A stretch of DNA of 64,000 nucleotides, from positions 1,302,001 through 1,366,000 of the forward strand of contig NZ_CP043494.1 of NCBI RefSeq assembly GCF_044360475.1, read 5' to 3'. Positions 61,101 through 64,000 of the stretch are shown here, piece after piece. This DNA comes from Archangium minus (GTDB taxonomy: Bacteria > Myxococcota > Myxococcia > Myxococcales > Myxococcaceae). Every line of letters starts with the position of its first letter. The stretch's first letter is position 1. The notes beneath the pieces were generated by a model. It did no database searches. It was given only the letters and a program-made list of their open reading frames with translations, and was not told where the DNA came from. The position numbers were made by a program, and so were the translations under genes.

Positions 61101-61289
61101 GCCCCCATGGCCATCGCCGTCATCGGCGGCGTCATCACCTCCACCTTCCTCACGCTGCTGGTGGTGCCGGTGGTGTTCGCCGCCATGGAGCGCCTGGGCT
61201 TCTCCAAGCGCGTCCAGAAGACACAGGACGAACTCCCCTCCGCGCCCGTTCAGGAGCACCAGGCGCAGCACTCCGGTCGCGCCGCCTGA
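58161..61289 (+). CDS. RND multidrug efflux pump, inner-membrane subunit (HAE1 type)
   Basis: A 1042-residue transporter of normal length with 12 membrane helices in two repeats: one at residues 12-32, a cluster about 335-535, one near 545-560 and a cluster about 860-1020. The proton-relay pair is in LSLAIGLLIDDAVVVRE (two adjacent Asp). Two large periplasmic loops carry pore and docking subdomains, including PGEIETQIIKPIEDA. The second half has VTKNAILLVDGALQF. HAE1-type pumps export hydrophobic drugs, dyes or lipids by proton antiport. The specific substrate is unknown. Co-transcribed with adaptor and channel. Confidence 0.95.
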   Translation: MLLSDVSIRRPVFTAMLSLCLIVLGVMGYSRLGTDLYPDISIPVVVVNTIYKGAGPGEIETQIIKPIEDAAAGISGVDKIHSFSRENVGTVIVQFKLSASLDRAVQEVRDKVSGIVNKLPQDADAPVVGRVDISAVPVLTYAASAQADSRTVRKLIDDKLKPALAQLEGVADVRINGGDVREIQVDVDLDKARAVGVTPMDIAQRIGSENLDLPAGRLQLGPTELTVRSLGQFKSVEELRQLPVAQSRTGAQVRLEEVATITDGAAERRTSARLNGQDAVILEIIKQPGSNTVALSDAVKKQMETLVPSLGHGFQTTLLIDQSVIINENAHEVWIALIFGGAMAVLIILMFLLDPRGTFISSLALPTSVIGTFFVMYLLGYTLNQMTLLALSLAIGLLIDDAVVVREAITHRLEQGEDPVSAASKGTSDVGLAVLATTLALVAVFVPVAFMPGMVGQFLQQFGITISVAVLISLFISFTLDPMLSARLAKQRKHGEHHQENALAKTIRGFLDGSERVYSNILRWVLNHKWLTTGITVLVMVVSFGAASRLGVEFLSPEDRSQFIVQLILPDASSLDQTGVRVAEAEKILKGIPEVTDVYSIVGDNGDVNKARIRVLTKEKHERERGIQAIKESARELLAPALPATQVIMQDLPIVDGLGGDFFPIMVRVIGPDLGKLREESERIAQILREIPGTADVRVDFNPPKPELAIEIDRARAKDLGLSAAALAMQMRMAIGGDVAAKLREGVDETDIRVRLTQRDRDTPERVRQIELATPRGMVPVTDVAKVELRDGPSVIEHENRQRQLAVYAQLNGAALGDVASQLQQRVAEKPLAPGYSLVYDGQMKLMNEQNDAFITAGLLAFVFIYMVLASQFESLKHPFTIMVSLPLALVGALLGLYFGGFHVSMGAMIGIILLMGLVTKNAILLVDGALQFLREGDSVDEALMKAGPRRLRPILMTSAAMAIGMVPTAIGKGVGSEFRAPMAIAVIGGVITSTFLTLLVVPVVFAAMERLGFSKRVQKTQDELPSAPVQEHQAQHSGRAA

Positions 61290-61332
61290 GCGCGGCCGGG
61301 TGCACCCTCACTTCTTCGCGTTGCCATCGCCT

Positions 61333-62796
61333 ATGTTCATCCGAATTGCCGCCGCCGGGTCCGCCCGGCGTCCCCTCTCGCTCGTCCTCCTCGCCGCCCT
61401 CTCTCCGCTCGGCGCGCTCGCCCAGGCGCCCGCGGCCCCCGCGCTCACGCCTCAGCCGGCTCCCGCCGCGCAGCCCGGCCTGGCGGTGGCTCCCGCTCCC
61501 GGCACGCTGCGCACCGTGACGCTGCAGGAGGCGCTCACCCTCGCCGCGAAGCAGAGCCCGGACGTGGCCTCCGCTCGCGCTCAGTCCGCGGTGGCCGCCG
61601 CGGGCGTTCGCCGCGCCTGGACGGCGTGGCAGCCCGAGCTGACGGTCAGCGCCCAGTACGTCCGCTCCAGCGCCGAGGCCCTGCTGGACCTGGGGCAGTT
61701 CGTCGGACTGGTGGGCGGCGTGTTCAACCTCCTGCCCCAGAATCCGCAGCTCGTCCCGGAGCCCGTCGTCATCACGGCGAAGGACTCGCGCTACGCGACG
61801 GCGCAAATCTCTCAGCCCCTCTTCACCCCGGCCGGCGTCTTCCTCATCGGCCCGGCGAAGGCGGGCGCGGAGGCGGCGGAGCTGGGTGCCCTGGAGGCGC
61901 GCGAGCAGGTGCTGCTGGCGGTGGCGCGCACGTACCTGGGACTTCAGGGCATCACGCAGCTGATGGACGCGGCGCGTGAGGCGGAGGCCGTGGCGCTCCA
62001 GCGCGAGGGCGAGGCCAAGGCGCAGCTCGACGTGGGCATGACGGTGGAGGCGTCGCTGCTGCGCGCCCAGACGGAGACGGCCCAGGCGCGCGTGCAGCTC
62101 GCGCAGCTCTCCGGCCAGTATGCGCAGCTCCTGGCCATGCTGGGCGCGCTGGTGGGCGAGCCCGTGCAGCCGGCTCCGCTTGATGCCCCGGGTCCCCGCT
62201 GGGACATTCCCTCCGAGGACACCAGCCCCTGGGAGAACACGTACGCGGTGCGCTCGGCCGCCAAGGCGGTGCAGGCCAGCGAGGGCAAGGTGACGTACGA
62301 CCGTTTCTCGTGGCTGCCGAGTCTGGTCGCCCAGGCCCGCGGCATCTACAACTCCAACTCCGGCTTCACCGGGACGAACACCAGCTACGAGCTGTCCGTC
62401 GCGGCCTCGATGCCGCTGTATGACCGCGGGCAGCGCTACGCGGCGCTGCACGAGGACAGGGCCCGGCTGGAGCAGGCGAAGGCGCAGTACGAGTCGTCGC
62501 GCGCCAAGGCCCATGCGAACTGGGTGGCCGCGAAGGCCAACCTGGAGGCCGCGCAGGCCGCGCTGGCCCAGGCCGAGGCCCAGGCGCAGCTCGCCGCCCG
62601 GGTGCAGCAGCAGGTGGCGGCCGCCTTCAGGGCGGGGATGTCCACCAGCCTGGAGATGTCGGACGCGGACTCGCGCCGCTTCCTCTCCGCCAGCGCCGCG
62701 GCGCAGGCCCGGGCCACCTTGGAAATCCGCCGCGCGGAGCTCGCCGCCGCCGGAGGCCGCATCGCCGCCTCTATCGAGCAGCAGCCGCAGCAGTAA
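61333..62796 (+). CDS. TolC-like outer-membrane efflux channel
   Basis: A 487-residue outer-membrane factor. The signal peptide ends LGALAQ; a Pro/Ala-rich linker follows. The two OEP repeats contain VTLQEALTLAAKQSPDV and, in the second half, ASMPLYDRGQRYAAL followed by long helices rich in Ala and Gln (ANLEAAQAALAQAEAQAQ). These form the trimeric barrel and tunnel that accept the adaptor. The ATG at 61333 is chosen; a GTG 11 codons earlier is possible. It starts 43 bases after the pump gene. Confidence 0.92.
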   Translation: MFIRIAAAGSARRPLSLVLLAALSPLGALAQAPAAPALTPQPAPAAQPGLAVAPAPGTLRTVTLQEALTLAAKQSPDVASARAQSAVAAAGVRRAWTAWQPELTVSAQYVRSSAEALLDLGQFVGLVGGVFNLLPQNPQLVPEPVVITAKDSRYATAQISQPLFTPAGVFLIGPAKAGAEAAELGALEAREQVLLAVARTYLGLQGITQLMDAAREAEAVALQREGEAKAQLDVGMTVEASLLRAQTETAQARVQLAQLSGQYAQLLAMLGALVGEPVQPAPLDAPGPRWDIPSEDTSPWENTYAVRSAAKAVQASEGKVTYDRFSWLPSLVAQARGIYNSNSGFTGTNTSYELSVAASMPLYDRGQRYAALHEDRARLEQAKAQYESSRAKAHANWVAAKANLEAAQAALAQAEAQAQLAARVQQQVAAAFRAGMSTSLEMSDADSRRFLSASAAAQARATLEIRRAELAAAGGRIAASIEQQPQQ

Positions 62797-62808
62797 GCGG
62801 GAGGCGGA

Positions 62809-63297
62809 GTGAGCCCGGACGCGCCATCGACACCGGGGTTGCTCGCGGTGGACCTCGGGCTGCGCTCGGGGCTCGCCTTCTACGGAGATGACGGGCGGCT
62901 GCGCTGGTACCGCTCGCAGAACTTTGGCTCTCAGTCCCGGCTCAAGCGCGCGGTGCCCTCGGTGCTGCACTCGGCCGGGCCGCTCGCGTGGCTGGTGTTG
63001 GAGGGCGGAGGGCCTATCGCCGAGGTCTGGGAGCGCGAGGCCGCGCGGCGAGCGCTGCCTGTGTTGCGCGTGTCCGCTCAGGACTGGCGCGCCCGGCTCC
63101 TGTATGCCCGCGAGCAGCGCAGCGGGGGCCTCGCGAAGGACGCCGCGGACGGGCTCGCGCGCCGAGTGATTGAATGGTCCGGCGCACCGCGGCCCACGTC
63201 GCTGCGGCACGATGCGGCGGAGGCGGTGTTGTTGGGATTATGGGCCGTGCTCGAGGTGGGGTGGTTGGCACAGGTGCCGCCCGAGGTGCGCCGCTAA
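62809..63297 (+). CDS. RuvC/RNase H-fold small protein
   Basis: A 162-residue soluble protein starting at GTG 62809, 12 bases after the channel gene. The first strand LLAVDLGLRSGLAFY carries an Asp followed by Gly-Leu-Arg-Ser-Gly, the second acidic site is LVLEGGG with a Glu, and the last is LRHDAAEAVLLGLWA with an Asp before the helix. This Asp-Glu-Asp order is that of RuvC-like resolvases and related RNase H-fold nucleases. Nuclease activity is inferred. It may be the last gene of the efflux transcription unit by position only. Confidence 0.6.
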   Translation: MSPDAPSTPGLLAVDLGLRSGLAFYGDDGRLRWYRSQNFGSQSRLKRAVPSVLHSAGPLAWLVLEGGGPIAEVWEREAARRALPVLRVSAQDWRARLLYAREQRSGGLAKDAADGLARRVIEWSGAPRPTSLRHDAAEAVLLGLWAVLEVGWLAQVPPEVRR

Positions 63298-63438
63298 CTC
63301 CCTCTCCCTCCGGGAGAGGGTCGGGGTGAGGGTATCCGAGCCCGTTCTTCAACCCATGGCCCTCAGTGTGGACAGGGGATTCAACCCGGGTTCACCCGAT
63401 ACCCTCACCCTGTCCCTCTCCCGAAGGGAGAGGGGAGG
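63298..63438. repeat. MITE-like inverted repeat
   Basis: A terminal inverted repeat of about 36 bases frames the element. The left arm is CCCTCTCCCTCCGGGAGAGG followed by GTCGGGGTGAGGGTAT, ending near 63335. The right arm starts near 63399 with ATACCCTCACCCTGTCCC and ends near 63438. Each arm has an internal stem (CTCTCCC / GGGAGAG). About 64 bases lie between the arms. No transposase is present. Similar high-copy imperfect palindromes are scattered in large GC-rich genomes. Confidence 0.7.
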
Positions 63439-63442
63439 GACA

Positions 63443-64000
63443 TCACGCGCGTTTCGAGCTCTCTCCTGTCACCACCGCCGAGCCAATGAGGTGCGCCAGT
63501 CGCAGCGCCTCCGGCACATGCCCTCGGTCCGTGAGGCGCTTCAAGGCCTCCGCTACCCACGCGGGCTCCGCGCCCTGCACCTGGAACGTGAAGCCTCCGA
63601 GCTGGTGGATGGGGCCCGCCCGCCTCAGCAACTCCAGCCGCCGTTCCGCGCGGGGCAGGTGACGCAGCGCGCGCTCCATCGCGTCCAGGTCCGGCAGCCG
63701 CCGCATCACTGACACACAGGGCTTGCCCAACGTGTGCGCCAGCCGTGGCAGGTCCACCACGTTGAAACCTCCAAAGGCAATCCCATCCAACAACACCAGG
63801 TGCAGCTGCGGCAGGAATTTGCCTCCCACCAGCAGCCGGCACACCTCGTCTGTCGCCGTCCACCCGTCCTTGCGCACCCGTCCCCAGACGAGCCCTTCGA
63901 AGCGCGTGCCGGCGCACACCACGCCCACCAGGGGCACCCTCGCACCGGGGCGTTTGGCGAAAGGCGCATCATCGAAACCGGCGACTCGGGGCAGGGGGGG
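63443..64000 (-). CDS. DUF99-family protein (partial, runs off the right edge)
   Basis: The frame ending at 63443 stays open to the window edge, 185 codons. It reads VAGFDDAPFAKRPGARVPLV at the edge, then GVVCAGTRFEGLVWG, LVLLDGIAFGGFNVVDLPRL and RRLPDLDAMERALRHLP. These match the DUF99 family, some members of which are described as endonuclease dU, acting on deoxyuridine in DNA; that role is from family recollection. An in-frame GTG at 63937 is not the true start, because conserved family sequence continues beyond it. The true start lies outside the window. Confidence 0.85.
   Translation of the reverse strand, partial: PPLPRVAGFDDAPFAKRPGARVPLVGVVCAGTRFEGLVWGRVRKDGWTATDEVCRLLVGGKFLPQLHLVLLDGIAFGGFNVVDLPRLAHTLGKPCVSVMRRLPDLDAMERALRHLPRAERRLELLRRAGPIHQLGGFTFQVQGAEPAWVAEALKRLTDRGHVPEALRLAHLIGSAVVTGESSKRA

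Noticed and set aside
57969..61271. 1100-codon open frame antisense to the RND pump
   Set aside because: It is a high-GC mirror of the pump gene: very rich in His, Gln, Asp and Arg, no domain, and the opposite strand has a complete transporter.

Overview
The window is high-GC bacterial DNA with strong G/C preference at third codon positions. Its gene content points to a myxobacterium of the Cystobacterineae type (Archangium, Cystobacter, Stigmatella or Myxococcus relatives). The indicators are a large Ig-repeat protein ending in a MYXO-CTERM-like tail (Cys, hydrophobic stretch, Arg run) next to an OmpA protein with thrombospondin-3 repeats, an ELWxxDGT-repeat protein, several multi-domain sensor histidine kinases, and a tandem array of lipoprotein toxins of the kind exchanged between myxobacterial outer membranes. 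The genus is inferred; no rRNA or tRNA gene was seen.

Layout. 1-13.4 kb: a truncated DUF6463-like membrane protein diverging from a TetR regulator over two perfect tandem palindromes, a His-rich membrane protein, a toxin-like remnant pair, an ELWxxDGT protein with an SDR, a type III polyketide synthase, an M50-like protease, a methyltransferase fused to Nudix-like modules, a small SUKH-like protein and a Cache/HAMP histidine kinase. 13.7-19.9 kb: OmpA/TSP3 protein and AgmC-like Ig-repeat protein, probably one operon closed by a strong terminator. 19.9-22.0 kb: HAD/NLI phosphatase, glutathione S-transferase and SGNH hydrolase.

22.2-31.9 kb is the most unusual part. It holds three tandem minus-strand pairs of a 672-residue lipoprotein toxin (C-terminal restriction-endonuclease-like domain with an ExK motif) followed by a 266-267-residue immunity protein. 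The pairs share long near-identical DNA. The third toxin carries two one-base deletions in G runs. A plus-strand wedge between pairs 2 and 3 carries the amputated tail of a different toxin, a beta-helix (pentapeptide-like) putative immunity protein and another coding-looking fragment. The architecture matches SitA/SitI kin-discrimination toxins delivered by TraAB outer membrane exchange; that assignment is inferred. A solitary type I DNA methyltransferase (HsdM) follows with no HsdS or HsdR.

33.4-64 kb is mostly housekeeping and signalling: PAS histidine kinase, endonuclease/exonuclease/phosphatase protein, MoxR-VWA pair, YdeI-like protein, Ohr, a lipoprotein divergent from a DUF4139 protein, a lipoprotein amidohydrolase, a BlaI/M56 (BlaR1-like) pair with two clear operators, a secreted alpha/beta hydrolase, rhomboid protease, epoxide-hydrolase-like enzyme, YkgJ-type Fe-S cluster protein, Cache histidine kinase, small lipoprotein, ribonuclease Z, DUF2293 protein, then a complete tripartite RND efflux operon (TetR, periplasmic adaptor, inner-membrane pump, TolC-like channel) with its own operators, a small RNase H-fold protein, a MITE-like inverted repeat and a truncated DUF99 gene at the right edge.
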